Assembly: GCF_900108065.1 (NCBI RefSeq)
Contig: NZ_FNVQ01000001.1
Span: 1,612,001 to 1,676,000 of the forward strand
Direction: 5' to 3'
DNA length: 64,000 nt
Origin: Marinobacterium lutimaris
GTDB lineage: Bacteria > Pseudomonadota > Gammaproteobacteria > Pseudomonadales > Balneatricaceae
Part shown: one piece after another, positions 7,301-16,361 of the stretch
Layout of the letters: the number at the start of each line of letters is the position of its first letter
Position numbering within the stretch: the stretch's first letter is position 1
Translations under genes and position numbers: made by a program
Notes under the pieces: model-generated
What the model was told of the DNA's origin: nothing
The model's input: only the letters and a program-made list of their open reading frames with translations
Database searches by the model: none

Positions 7301-8248
7301 TTACTGGGCCAGCGCTCCTTCATTGAGCGGAAAGTAGGACCAGTCAGACTGACCTTCAGCTTCGATATAATCGTAGACACTGGCCCAGTTCGGGTTGGTG
7401 TCCGGATCGTCCGCCAGGTCAGCGACGTTGGCGTAAATGCAGGTCGCCAGGTTGATCATTGGCTCGTTGCGGCTTTCCTTACGAAAGGATTTACCCAGCA
7501 GCAGCGCTCTAATACCCACGGTCGGGATAGAGCGCACCTTGCCGTCGATCTGATAGTTCACTGTCTGGTTGCTGTAAAACGCCGCCGTCTGTGAGATGGC
7601 GTTGTAGTCGAGGCTAGCCAGTGTCCATTTACCGGAATCCAGGTACTCGGTGACCGGCCCGTAAGGTGCTCCACCGACCAGCACAATCGGCTTGCTGGTG
7701 TCGTTTACGTTTTTGCTGGTCTCGACCACATTGAGGTTCAGACCAAAGAAGTAACCCAGCGCCTCGGCAGAAACAATGGAACCGCCCCAGGAACCCACCG
7801 ACTGGTTCTTCAGCATCGACAGCTGGAACTTGGAAGGCTGTTCAGAATCGGAGCCGAACAGCATGCTCCACATATTTTTGTCACCACTTTCGGGCTCATA
7901 GCCCTTGGGCACGAGCAGGTGCACAGATTCCTCGTGCAGGCCGGTAATGACCTTGAGGCGGTTGCGGTTCACGCGCTGCGGCGAGCGCTTGGCGTTGTAG
8001 TGCAGCACATCTTCCTGAACCATGGCGATGGAGTAGTCTTTATTCGTCATACCCAGCAGGTTGGTCACCGACCCGCCGGTTTCCATGACGTTAAGATCAG
8101 CTCCAATCTCACCGGCGCAATAGTTCTTGATATCCTGTCCCATGGCGTAATAGTTGCCACTAGTACCACCGGTACCCATGTTTAGAGCATGGGCTGACAC
8201 TGGGGCAACGACGGCAGCCAAGGTCACTGCGGCCAACAAAGATCTCAT
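7301..8248 (-). CDS. TAXI-family TRAP transporter solute receptor, periplasmic
   Basis: Exported binding protein of 315 residues with a signal peptide (hydrophobic residues 3-18, cleavage near VSAHA). The mature start has the family signature GTGGTSGNYYAMG (about residues 25-37). TAXI proteins deliver small organic anions to a fused TRAP permease. No permease gene is adjacent here: the upstream genes encode a small membrane protein and a coiled-coil membrane protein. The ligand is unknown. The start is preceded by AAGGAA, and a TTCG-loop terminator follows the stop. It could work with a distant permease or act in sensing. Confidence 0.8.
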   Translation of the reverse strand: MRSLLAAVTLAAVVAPVSAHALNMGTGGTSGNYYAMGQDIKNYCAGEIGADLNVMETGGSVTNLLGMTNKDYSIAMVQEDVLHYNAKRSPQRVNRNRLKVITGLHEESVHLLVPKGYEPESGDKNMWSMLFGSDSEQPSKFQLSMLKNQSVGSWGGSIVSAEALGYFFGLNLNVVETSKNVNDTSKPIVLVGGAPYGPVTEYLDSGKWTLASLDYNAISQTAAFYSNQTVNYQIDGKVRSIPTVGIRALLLGKSFRKESRNEPMINLATCIYANVADLADDPDTNPNWASVYDYIEAEGQSDWSYFPLNEGALAQ

Positions 8249-8266
8249 AAGCTATTTCCTTCCTGG

Positions 8267-8443
8267 TTAAAACGGACTCTCTACGTTCCTGGGTTCATAG
8301 TTGTTGCTTGCGGGCTTCGAGCCGCTGGAATGACCGAACACAAAGCTGAGAACAGACAACGCCATCACCAGTAAAAAGATGATGCCGATGACAACCCGCA
8401 TTACCTGTGTTGTCTTTTCCGGTTTGTTTTTTTCGTCACTCAT
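8267..8443 (-). CDS. 58-residue single-span membrane protein
   Basis: A short frame between its two neighbours on the same strand. A charged N-terminus (MSDEKNKPEKTTQ) is followed by one transmembrane segment (about residues 16-37) and a polar tail, predicted N-in. It starts 10 bp after the upstream stop and ends 19 bp before the TAXI receptor start, so the three genes form one operon. No family recognised. Confidence 0.65.
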   Translation of the reverse strand: MSDEKNKPEKTTQVMRVVIGIIFLLVMALSVLSFVFGHSSGSKPASNNYEPRNVESPF

Positions 8444-8452
8444 CGTCGTTCT

Positions 8453-9214
8453 TTAATCGTTATCAATTTCAAAATCGGACACGGAGTTCTCAATGCTGAC
8501 CATCGCCTCCTGGAAGTCCTGTTCAATGGCCGCAAAGGCTTCCATGCCGAGCATTTCATCCAGCGTGCCGGTATTGGATTTGGCAAAAGCCATGGCATCA
8601 CCGACGATGTCCGAGAACTCGGCCATCTCTTTGTATTCCTCAACCTTCTTGGTCAGCGCCTTATGGGCGGCACCGGCGCGGTCCACATTGCCGCAGACCA
8701 TCTCGTAGGCGCTCTCGACACGCTCAGCCATCTGCACCTTGGTGGCATAGCTGGAAGAGTCCTGATCGGACTCGTTGAGACGGGCCTTGATCTTCTCGAC
8801 ATAGCCACCCATTTTGTTACGTGCCTCACGGGCCGCATCCAGGCGGTTACGCGAATCAATCACCAAGTTGGTGAGGGTTTCGATTTTGTGGGTTTTCGCC
8901 TCTTCGATCATGTTGGCGATCACACGGTTCTGCATCTTCTGCTTGATATGCTTGTCGTTCATCTTCAGATAACGAATCGCATAAAACATAAATGCCAGCC
9001 CACCGAACCCCACCAGCAGCGCGAAGGTTCCTGCGATAATCTGAAACGCCATCAGACCAACAAGACCGACCCCAACCAGGCAGAACGCCAGGAAGCCCAG
9101 GTTTCTCGCCCTGTCCGTGATCTTTACACCCTGCTCATGCTTAATCTGGGCGATACGGTCGTTACTCTGCTCGACCAGGGCGCCGATGTTTAAAACCGGA
9201 TTAGTGGTAGGCAA
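8453..9214 (-). CDS. membrane-anchored coiled-coil protein of unknown function
   Basis: 253 residues from a TTG start chosen because GGAGG lies 5 bases upstream. The frame stays open further upstream, but that part has no ribosome-binding site and reads poorly. Two adjacent transmembrane segments (about residues 37-75) are followed by a long, charged helical region with coiled-coil character and an acidic tail ending FEIDND. It heads the operon with the small membrane protein and the TAXI receptor. No enzymatic motif is visible. It may scaffold or regulate an envelope complex, which is speculation. Confidence 0.7.
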   Translation of the reverse strand: MPTTNPVLNIGALVEQSNDRIAQIKHEQGVKITDRARNLGFLAFCLVGVGLVGLMAFQIIAGTFALLVGFGGLAFMFYAIRYLKMNDKHIKQKMQNRVIANMIEEAKTHKIETLTNLVIDSRNRLDAAREARNKMGGYVEKIKARLNESDQDSSSYATKVQMAERVESAYEMVCGNVDRAGAAHKALTKKVEEYKEMAEFSDIVGDAMAFAKSNTGTLDEMLGMEAFAAIEQDFQEAMVSIENSVSDFEIDND

Positions 9215-9340
9215 AACATCCTCCGTGATTTTCGTTGTTAATAATTTTTCTGCTTCCGACCCACTCTTGGGCCGAACGGATAAATTCTTTTTTTTGCACG
9301 CGGTTCTTCTCCGCACACTCAGCCATAACGCTGTCGCCAC

Positions 9341-9820
9341 CGGACTAAGCCCAGGATCGGGAATTCAGATTCTGATGGGTGGAAAACACCTTGCAGCCAA
9401 CAGCCAGCGCGAGCCCCGGCAGCCGCCCACGAGGAAGAACACTAGAGCACGCTGATAGCAGGCAAAGGCGCAAGACACAGCAAAGGTGAAAGCGGGTGCG
9501 AACAGCATCGCCGACCGACCGGTCGCCGCCGTAATAAGAGAGAGGTTTGGTATCTGTGTAAGGCAGGACGCAACTTGTGAGCAGTTACGTGCAATCCACG
9601 TGTTCATGACAGCTCTTCCCTGACCCGCTGATCCGTATACGAGCGCAACAGCTCGGACACACAGCAGTAAATTCCTTCAACCCATGGTTCTAATACCAGC
9701 AAACAAAATGTATCTATTTCCTATAGATACATACGAAGCAAGCAGTACTTTACCTGCGCAAAAGCGCAAAGTACACCGCCTGCCTGGATAGTACCAACGC
9801 CCGTTTCAAGAAAGGCTTTG
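9341..9820. other. 480-bp intergenic region with a perfect palindrome
   Basis: I see no supported gene here. The open frames present lack ribosome-binding sites and protein-like composition. The one clear element is the inverted repeat TGTATCTAT-N5-ATAGATACA at 9709-9731, which has the form of a dimeric repressor operator. Confidence 0.5.
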
Positions 9821-10195
9821 TCAGCTGAGGAAGTTATCCCAGATGATTCCGCCCCAGACCACAGCGACAATAAACAGCGCAAAGAACACCGCTGCCGAGC
9901 CCAGATCCTTGGCCAACCCGGCCAGCGCATGAAACTCGGTGCCGGCACGGTCCACTATCGCCTCGATCGCCGTATTCAGCAGCTCCATCACCAGAACCAG
10001 CAGCAGTGACGCGATCATCACCCCCCACTGAAATCCCGTATTCGCTACAAAAAAGGAGGCCGGCGCCATCAGGGCCACGATCCAGCTCTCATAACGAAAT
10101 GCGGGCTCACTGATATAAGCCGCACGTATCCCTTTCATCGAATAGCGGGTTGCATGGTAGAAACGGGCAAATCCGGTGGCTTTTGTAACGATCAC
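9821..10195 (-). CDS. dgkA: diacylglycerol kinase
   Basis: Small integral membrane enzyme that phosphorylates diacylglycerol to phosphatidate, recycling lipid released by envelope glycan synthesis. The GTG at 10195 was chosen because GAGG precedes it and it gives 124 residues, the normal family length. An upstream ATG would add a non-homologous extension. Three transmembrane segments are visible, with the catalytic signature ELLNTAIEAIVDR (about residues 71-83) before the third. The gene stands alone. Confidence 0.93.
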   Translation of the reverse strand: MIVTKATGFARFYHATRYSMKGIRAAYISEPAFRYESWIVALMAPASFFVANTGFQWGVMIASLLLVLVMELLNTAIEAIVDRAGTEFHALAGLAKDLGSAAVFFALFIVAVVWGGIIWDNFLS

Positions 10196-10427
10196 TCTAC
10201 TACCTCGGCGTTCTGATAACCTGGTTATAAATTGGGTCGTATCCTGCCAGAGACAAGCTGGCAAACGAATAGTCTGACTTCAGCAGAACCGCTTATACTT
10301 CATTTTGCTTAAGAGAAGTTTAAAACCTGAGTCAAAGACGGCATTTTCGGACGACTGCGCGGCCTTCACAGCTCAGAATTTCACCCAGCGTTTTTGTATT
10401 AAATCCGGCGTCAGCCCAGGAGCCCAC

Positions 10428-11123
10428 ATGAGTGACGACCTCGAGAGCACCCGGCAGTTTCTCCAGCGCCATCACGGCGGCGATGGCCACAGAGCCGCCG
10501 AGCGCACGGTGACCAGCCATGGACGCAACCATGACGAGGATTTTTGGGCGTTCTGGGACAAATATACTCCCCGGGCTGACAACCGCCATGTGGCGGATCT
10601 GGGCTGCGGCCCGGCCCTGTTTCTAAAACAGTTGGCCGCAAAGCATCCGGGGTATACGCTCACCGGCATCGAAATTGCGCCGTACATGCTCGCCCGCATC
10701 GATGACAAGCCCCATAACCTGGATATACGCATCGCCGATCTCAACGCTCCAGGCGAAGAGGTATTCCCGCCTGCCTCTATCGACGCCTGCCTTGCCAATA
10801 TGCTGGTGCATGAGCTGTTCCAGCCGGTAATACTGTTTCAACGCCTGCATCGCTGGATCAAACCCGGGGGCCTGCTGGTACTGACCGATAACGTGCGCCA
10901 GCCGCTGGAAAACTTTCTGCACCACCGGTTTCCGGACACTGACTTCAGTTCAGATGCGTTAAGTCCGCAGGATCTGAACGACAGTTTCCGCGACTATTTC
11001 GAGCACAACCGCTACACCGCCGACGAGCTTGTGCGGCTATTGGAACTCTGCGGTTTCGAACCAATCGAACAGCAACAACTGCGAGAGGGGCGGGCTCTGC
11101 GGATCGCCGCCCGAAACCGTTAA
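10428..11123 (+). CDS. class I SAM-dependent methyltransferase
   Basis: 231 residues from the ATG behind AGGAG at 10419-10423. The Rossmann SAM-binding motif I, VADLGCGPALFLKQL, lies near residues 55-69, with the acidic end of strand 2 (GIEIAP) and motif (W)IKPGGLLVLTDNV further on. The fold is that of the UbiE/small-molecule methyltransferase superfamily. The substrate is not evident from the sequence. It sits just upstream of the original dusA promoter and start, with no sign of co-transcription. Confidence 0.85.
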   Translation: MSDDLESTRQFLQRHHGGDGHRAAERTVTSHGRNHDEDFWAFWDKYTPRADNRHVADLGCGPALFLKQLAAKHPGYTLTGIEIAPYMLARIDDKPHNLDIRIADLNAPGEEVFPPASIDACLANMLVHELFQPVILFQRLHRWIKPGGLLVLTDNVRQPLENFLHHRFPDTDFSSDALSPQDLNDSFRDYFEHNRYTADELVRLLELCGFEPIEQQQLREGRALRIAARNR

Positions 11124-11223
11124 GCCCCTCTATCTATCTCACCTGCGCCTTCTTAGTGGTTCCTAATACCCTTGTGGTAGACTGGCTTTCTCCATTCGCC
11201 CGTAAACTGATACTGATTCGCCC

Positions 11224-11346
11224 ATGCCAGAAACACCGGTCACACAGGTGCCTGACCAGCCCGCACAGCCGACAGCAATCGAAGACAAAGTAGACCGCCG
11301 ACTTTCCGTTGCACCGATGATGGATTGGACAAACGATTACAAGTGA
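11224..11346 (+). pseudogene. dusA: severed 5' end of dusA left by prophage integration
   Basis: The original ATG and first 36 codons of dusA (..[11 protein letters not shown]), then four phage-derived codons and a stop. The shared core (11317-11330) matches the intact gene at 51559-51572. Joining the two across the core restores a 360-residue DusA in frame. This fragment keeps the host promoter. Its 40-residue product would contain only the first beta strand of the TIM barrel and should be non-functional. Confidence 0.93.
11317..11330 (+). other. attL core of the second prophage
   Basis: ATGATGGATTGGAC, repeated exactly at 51559-51572. It encodes MMDW of DusA. The distance between copies (40,242 bp) is the prophage length. 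Confidence 0.9.
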
Positions 11347-11384
11347 TACTTAAAAACAACAACTTAAAATAAAAACAAAATAGT

Positions 11385-11403
11385 TTAAGCAAATTTTAAG
11401 CAA
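11385..11403 (+). repeat. candidate integrase arm sites, left end
   Basis: TTAAGCAA occurs at 11385-11392 and 11396-11403 in an AT-rich stretch just inside attL. A third copy in the same orientation is at 51422-51429 next to attR. Repeats shared by the two ends fit integrase arm-binding sites (inference). Confidence 0.5.
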
Positions 11404-11465
11404 GTCGCTTATTTTTCTGTCCGTCTGATCTACCTCCCCATATTGCGCAAACAAAGCAGCTGACC

Positions 11466-11720
11466 ATGAGCAAATGCCCACACCTGAACGAACCAAGATT
11501 CATCGCCCTGGTCGAGCGCATGGTCGAGCGGTACGAACAGAAGCGTGCTGCGGGTGAGGATCGGATCGAAATGAGACTTCAGGCAGGCGCCGGCGAGGCG
11601 TACAGCAGCTGGCCGGCGATGTATCTGGAGGAGGTTTTGACAGCGAAGGGGTATCGGGTGAATGTACGGAGCTGGACCGGGGAAGGGTTTACTTCGGTGG
11701 TGCTGGTAGAGCCTGCCTGA
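11466..11720 (+). CDS. hypothetical protein at the prophage left end
   Basis: 84 residues, opposite in orientation to the tail genes it converges with. No recognised domain and no membrane segment. Residues are well distributed and protein-like, but the ribosome-binding site is weak. Its position between attL and the last tail gene, on the other strand, is typical of a cargo (moron) gene. Confidence 0.55.
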   Translation: MSKCPHLNEPRFIALVERMVERYEQKRAAGEDRIEMRLQAGAGEAYSSWPAMYLEEVLTAKGYRVNVRSWTGEGFTSVVLVEPA

Positions 11721-11722
11721 GG

Positions 11723-12268
11723 TTAGGCGGCTTCCGGATCGACTGCCGGCAGGTAGTTCGCAAACTCGATAGCGTTTAGCTGTTCGATAGCATCCGTAGC
11801 TGTCAGATCCACATCAGCCAGTGCGCGCATGGCGGACTGCTTAGCGGCAAAACGTATGCGGTATTGCGCACCCACGGCAGCCGCAACCGCTTTGCCTTCG
11901 GCCAGGGTCAGGGTGTGCGGGTCGTTGTTGATATCGAAGAGGGTTACGGTCGTGGCACCGTCGAACTCCTGCAACTGGACCTCTCCATTGATCGCCATGG
12001 CAGAATCAAAACCGCCGTTCCATGCCGATCCATCACCAAATGTCACTGACTCCCGATAACTGGCTTCTGCGTCATTGCGCACCTGTTCTTGATGAAGTTG
12101 TAAAACTTGCTCTACAGTCAGCGGTTTATTTTCTACCGTTACCTTTTCCCACGGTCCTTTCGGCCAATTTTCGGGGTGTTCACGCGGGAGTGACACTGCT
12201 CCTTTAAGATAAATATCACGCACCTGATTGAACGTACCTGTGAACTCTTCGTTTTTGTACTGATCCAT
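11723..12268 (-). CDS. tail fibre-associated protein, DUF4376-like
   Basis: 181 residues, the last gene of the late operon. The C-terminal part (DINNDPHTLTLAEGKAVAAA, then a helix) has the spacing of DUF4376, a domain found in phage tail-fibre or fibre-assembly proteins. It probably helps assemble or tip the host-recognition apparatus. Family assignment is by pattern only. Confidence 0.6.
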   Translation of the reverse strand: MDQYKNEEFTGTFNQVRDIYLKGAVSLPREHPENWPKGPWEKVTVENKPLTVEQVLQLHQEQVRNDAEASYRESVTFGDGSAWNGGFDSAMAINGEVQLQEFDGATTVTLFDINNDPHTLTLAEGKAVAAAVGAQYRIRFAAKQSAMRALADVDLTATDAIEQLNAIEFANYLPAVDPEAA

Positions 12269-12279
12269 TAATTTACCCC

Positions 12280-12909
12280 TTAATCAGCGTCTATTTCAGA
12301 CTGTGTCATGGCGTAATTGCGAATGGTCACTTCATCCATCCAGCCCACGAAATAGTACGAATTATTCTGCAGCCCTCCCATTCTAGCTACGGTTGATGCT
12401 GTATCCGCAGAACTTGGAGTCCTAGTAGCGACAAGAACCTTGTCCTTGTAAAACTTTATGCTGTCAGTATCGCCGGTCCCATCCCATGTTATATCAAGCC
12501 TATAGGGAACACCTTGCGTTATAGATACGGCGTTGATTGTTAGCCCCGCCATATATATCCAGTGAGAGCCACCGAATGTTCTGATCTGGAAGCTGGCTTG
12601 GTGCCACAGAGCGCGCCAAGCTCCTGTCGAATCGTTCTGCGCATAAAGCGTTAACGTAAATGCGGATGTGTAGAACGGTGGTATATCAGCGAAGGATACA
12701 TAGGCAACGGAGTTGAAATATAATGCCTGACCAACCTGTCCAGGAGTTTGTGTCACGTTCGTCATCACGCCATTATAATTCCCGCCTTCATCAAATAAGG
12801 TGGTACCGCTTATATTATCCCCTGTGTATTTTGCTATCGTGCCTTCAGGGAGGCCACCAGAACCGCCACCGTTACGCCCAGCCGTAGCCCGCGCCATGTT
12901 GTGAAACAT
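12280..12909 (-). CDS. LamG/concanavalin-like tail protein
   Basis: 209 residues. After a Gly-rich N-terminus, the protein reads like a LamG jelly-roll: VGQALYFNS, the FTLTLYAQND strand, LDITWDG, IKFYKDKVLVATR and DEVTIRNYAMTQSEI. Such domains bind glycans or surface polymers. In a tail operon this suggests receptor recognition. It overlaps the upstream gene by one base. Confidence 0.7.
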   Translation of the reverse strand: MFHNMARATAGRNGGGSGGLPEGTIAKYTGDNISGTTLFDEGGNYNGVMTNVTQTPGQVGQALYFNSVAYVSFADIPPFYTSAFTLTLYAQNDSTGAWRALWHQASFQIRTFGGSHWIYMAGLTINAVSITQGVPYRLDITWDGTGDTDSIKFYKDKVLVATRTPSSADTASTVARMGGLQNNSYYFVGWMDEVTIRNYAMTQSEIDAD

Positions 12910-13598
12910 TAACTCCAGCCCCCGCAGTCGAACCCGACGACTTCATCGCCATCGTGAGTGAATTCTAAATAGTGTGTGGCTTCTAGCGTTGGTGTGGTGT
13001 TGTTCGACCAATGCCCCAACCCGGTGTAGCCCAGCGTCCATGTGTCACCACCGATAACTTTGTAGGACACCGACTGACCAGCAGCCAGATCAGTGAGGTC
13101 GAGCGTTGTATTCGCCGTTAGCGTGAGCTTCTGTTTCCCTCCAGTCCCACGATCAAGCGTTGCTCCGGCTGCGGCGTTAATGGTTTCTGTGAACTCGGTA
13201 ATAGCTCCGTCGAGCAGCGTTCCACCAGAGGTTGGCATAAACCCTGACGGGTCTGGGATACCCTCTAGTGTCTCAGCAGTAACTACAAGCTGCAGTTCGT
13301 CATCCGCCTCCCACGTCTGAGGAATACTGACGTCATTCCCCCACGGGTCAGGGTCCAACCCCGCTTCGTAGCGGCGTATGGTGAGATCGTTTCCGCTAAT
13401 CGCCGTCACATCGACAAATTCTGATTTGACCATCACGCGCTGACCGTTAACTGTCTGAAACCGGCAAAGCTGCATCCTGTAAAAGTCGCCAGCTCCAAGC
13501 GAATCAGGTGCAGTACCAACAGATACAGTTGTATCGGTATCAGAAATGCCAGAGGTCAATAGCGTTGAGTAGTTATTCATTCCATACTTACGCGCCAT
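12909..13598 (-). CDS. distal tail/fibre structural protein
   Basis: 229 residues. The N-terminal half (SDTDTTVSVG, then a SGNDLTIRRYEAG beta region) resembles the beta-rich attachment domains of siphophage tail-tip proteins. The C-terminal half (LTLTANTTLDLTDLAAGQSV...WTLGYTGLGHWSN) resembles fibre-type beta repeats. Likely part of the host-binding tip. Overlaps neighbours by a few bases. Confidence 0.55.
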   Translation of the reverse strand: MARKYGMNNYSTLLTSGISDTDTTVSVGTAPDSLGAGDFYRMQLCRFQTVNGQRVMVKSEFVDVTAISGNDLTIRRYEAGLDPDPWGNDVSIPQTWEADDELQLVVTAETLEGIPDPSGFMPTSGGTLLDGAITEFTETINAAAGATLDRGTGGKQKLTLTANTTLDLTDLAAGQSVSYKVIGGDTWTLGYTGLGHWSNNTTPTLEATHYLEFTHDGDEVVGFDCGGWS

Positions 13599-14562
13599 TT
13601 ATATAACCCCCTGTTGATCCAGCCGGTAGCAATTCAGTCCTGATTCCATTTTCATCATATTTACCGCCAGAATTAATACCTGTTGGGTCATATAAAATAT
13701 ATCCGCCATCAGCCGTAGCACACATTGTTCTTTCTTCGCCAGAGTTATTGCAGATGGTGATGCACTCGTTGCAGGCCTTTGCTGCGGCAGATGCATCTGT
13801 GTCGCAGGAGCTGGCGGTAATACAGCCATTCATCACGGTGTATTCGGTGAGGTCATCAGCCTCCCAAGCGTCACCAATTGTGGTGGGCGCTTCAGTAATC
13901 TGACAATATGGCTCTGATTCATTACCATGTAATACGCATGAATATTTTGTAACCGTTCGCGCCTGATCAACCGGAGTTCCGTTTACTAACTGGTGCACTA
14001 TTATTCCTATAGAACCTTCTCCTTCAGGAATCCCGTTGGTAACGGTGTACCCGTTGTAGTAAAACGTGTTACTACCAACGGTGTGCGGGTATGCATCTGC
14101 CGCCGTAAGTTCGATGGTTTCATGCAGGGTCGCCGCCGGAACAGATGCCGCATATACGAGGCTTGCGGAGAAGTAATAACCCTGTTCCCACGTCTCATCC
14201 GCATACTCGTTTTTACACGTCTCGATCTGGGTAAAACCAGCAGGGCTGAAGTTAATCGCCGCCCCCGTCGCGCAGTCGGTCCACTCCTCTTCCGCGCACA
14301 GGCCGCCGCCCATATCCGTGGGTGCATCACCTTCGATGGACTGGCATTCCTTTTCGAAGGGGGATTCGGTGCCGTTTAAACCGTTGGAGCAGCAGCCGTC
14401 TTTATATTCCTCATCACTGGCACCGCCGATCTGCATGTACAGGCCGTCGATACCGCCGCGGTTACGGATTATGGCCAGCAGTTGGCGAACCTCGGTCATC
14501 TCCGGGGCTTTCATAGCGATCTTCTGAACAGCCCGGAAAAGCTTTTCTCTTTCAGTGCTCAT
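13588..14562 (-). CDS. Cys-rich tail-tip protein, 324 aa
   Basis: 324 residues with an unusually high number of cysteines (CCSNG, CNECITIC and others), suggesting disulfide-stabilised or metal-bound loops. A helical N-terminus (KLFRAVQKIAMKAPEM) is followed by a beta-rich body. Position between the hub and fibre proteins points to tail-tip or baseplate function. No named family recognised. Confidence 0.55.
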   Translation of the reverse strand: MSTEREKLFRAVQKIAMKAPEMTEVRQLLAIIRNRGGIDGLYMQIGGASDEEYKDGCCSNGLNGTESPFEKECQSIEGDAPTDMGGGLCAEEEWTDCATGAAINFSPAGFTQIETCKNEYADETWEQGYYFSASLVYAASVPAATLHETIELTAADAYPHTVGSNTFYYNGYTVTNGIPEGEGSIGIIVHQLVNGTPVDQARTVTKYSCVLHGNESEPYCQITEAPTTIGDAWEADDLTEYTVMNGCITASSCDTDASAAAKACNECITICNNSGEERTMCATADGGYILYDPTGINSGGKYDENGIRTELLPAGSTGGYINGA

Positions 14563-16361
14563 CAGCGTCCATTCACCAGGGTGATGCTGTTGATTTCCAG
14601 CGGGAGGGTATACGCGCTTTCGGCGATAGCCGGCTCAAGCTCGTCGGTATAGTCCGCCGGTATCTCAGCCACGTTGATCTCAAAGGCACGCACTTCGGTA
14701 TCCGCGTTGTATTCGGCGGTGCTTTCCAAAACGAGGTCCGCTTCCGGATAGCCTGGCGCCAAGGGGGCTGCCCAGTTTTCTGCCGGGGCAGCCACCAGGG
14801 TATCCATATAACTGATCGTCATGCGGATGGTGGTGCGGCGGATGCCGTTGCCGATGGCGTACTCAAAACCGGTAATCTGGCCGATGGAATCTACTATGCG
14901 GTTGTCATGTTCACAGACGTCACCCAGATCGACCGGGAAAATACTGTGGACGCTACCCCGGATATGGGTCTGCCGATGGGCGGCAACGATCTGCTTCTTG
15001 CCGATCCGGTAGGCGGCTTCAAACGCCAACGCCAGGTCTGCACGGCGGTTATCTGCCGAGGCCTGGGCGACCGCTCGGGCGGCATCGAAATCCCGCTTGC
15101 GGGTCTGCTTGAACTCCTCTTCCCAGAGGGCTTCGTCGTACTCGGTGTCGAGCGCGTAGTTGAGTTCGGTACCGTCAATGGTTTTGCCGTAGGCATCCAC
15201 CGACTGCGGCGCCGTAATGGTGAATTTGTAAGACTCGGTCACCGGTTGCGCTACGCGCCGCGCGATGCTCGATTTAAAACCCTGGCACCAGGTATCAGCC
15301 ACCGGCCACAGGTTGTCGAACACAAAGCCGCCATTACCGGCCTTTTCCAGCGGGTAGATTGAGTAGCTGAGGGTTTCCCAAGGCTCAAAAGACTGGGCCT
15401 TTTCGATCATCAAGTCGCGCCGAAACGCCTTATAGTCGATGATATCCCGGGGCCCAAACTGCGTGCTGAACTGGCCGGTTACCAGGTTGCGCTCTTTGTA
15501 GACATTCACCTCGCTGGAGATAGAACGCAGCAGCGAGTACCGGTAATCGATATTCACGGTGACACGGTTGATCACGCTGGACCGGGTCTGAAACTCTGTA
15601 CTAGGGTCCGCATAGGCCACCTGCGCACCGGTCAGCGTCCGGTTGACGGGCTTGCCCGCCACCCCCCAGTTATAGAAGCGCCGATCACCGGCACGGTCAT
15701 AACCGATAGAACCGCACACGGTTTTCATCAGCTCGTTGGCGTAATCACGCCCCTTGGCGTCTTCCACCTGGGTTACGTTGCTATACACGCCGCCTGTCAG
15801 CGCCCGCAGCTGGCCCGCATCCTCATCGCCCAGCCGCTCATCCCGCAGGTTAGAGCAGGTAAACGCGATGCCACGCCGGGTGCGGTCATGCTGCGCCGTC
15901 TCGATCCAGCCGGTAAACAGCGGGAAAACGTCAGAAGCGGGATCGTTCGGGTCCACATGGGTTTCGATACGGATCTGCTTGGCGTGAAAGGACGGGATAT
16001 TGATCACCGCATCCAGCGGCCTGAAGACGAAGATAGAGGCAGTGGCGGACTGATCCTCGTTAAAAGACACGCTCACTGAGTCCAATGCGGTGTAGCTGGA
16101 GTAATCCACCCCGTTGATCCAGATGTAAGCCTGCGGCAACCGGCGCCGGGCAGCTACTGACCCAACCCGCTGTTGAAAGCGGATCAGGTCGCGCGCGGGC
16201 TCAATCTCACCAACAGACTGTTCGAACACGATCAGATCAGCAGAGGGCTCAATCTCGCGAAATTTTACGTTCTGGTTGAACTGGATCAGGTCGGCTTCTG
16301 GGCTGATGATGCCCAGTTCGCCCGCAACAGCGCCGACGCCGATCACGCCTGAACCGATCAT
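14562..16361 (-). CDS. tail hub/tip protein with N-terminal repeats
   Basis: 599 residues. Three near-identical nine-residue repeats, DLIxFxQxV, occur at about residues 24-32, 42-50 and 58-66. The body (WINGVDYSSY..FNEDQSATASIFVFRP...FTGWIETAQHD) has the pattern of siphophage tail-hub proteins that form the tube-closing ring. It lies after the tape measure and two small genes, where lambda places M/L/K/I/J-type proteins. No lysozyme or peptidase domain is visible. Confidence 0.65.
   Translation of the reverse strand: MIGSGVIGVGAVAGELGIISPEADLIQFNQNVKFREIEPSADLIVFEQSVGEIEPARDLIRFQQRVGSVAARRRLPQAYIWINGVDYSSYTALDSVSVSFNEDQSATASIFVFRPLDAVINIPSFHAKQIRIETHVDPNDPASDVFPLFTGWIETAQHDRTRRGIAFTCSNLRDERLGDEDAGQLRALTGGVYSNVTQVEDAKGRDYANELMKTVCGSIGYDRAGDRRFYNWGVAGKPVNRTLTGAQVAYADPSTEFQTRSSVINRVTVNIDYRYSLLRSISSEVNVYKERNLVTGQFSTQFGPRDIIDYKAFRRDLMIEKAQSFEPWETLSYSIYPLEKAGNGGFVFDNLWPVADTWCQGFKSSIARRVAQPVTESYKFTITAPQSVDAYGKTIDGTELNYALDTEYDEALWEEEFKQTRKRDFDAARAVAQASADNRRADLALAFEAAYRIGKKQIVAAHRQTHIRGSVHSIFPVDLGDVCEHDNRIVDSIGQITGFEYAIGNGIRRTTIRMTISYMDTLVAAPAENWAAPLAPGYPEADLVLESTAEYNADTEVRAFEINVAEIPADYTDELEPAIAESAYTLPLEINSITLVNGR

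Noticed and set aside
6997-7326. 109-codon frame over the sigma-54 promoter and terminators
   Set aside because: It reads through a strong terminator and a second gene's terminator, and has no ribosome-binding site.
9365-9607. 80-codon frame between dgkA and the coiled-coil gene
   Set aside because: No ribosome-binding site and an unnatural Cys/Ala/Phe-rich product.
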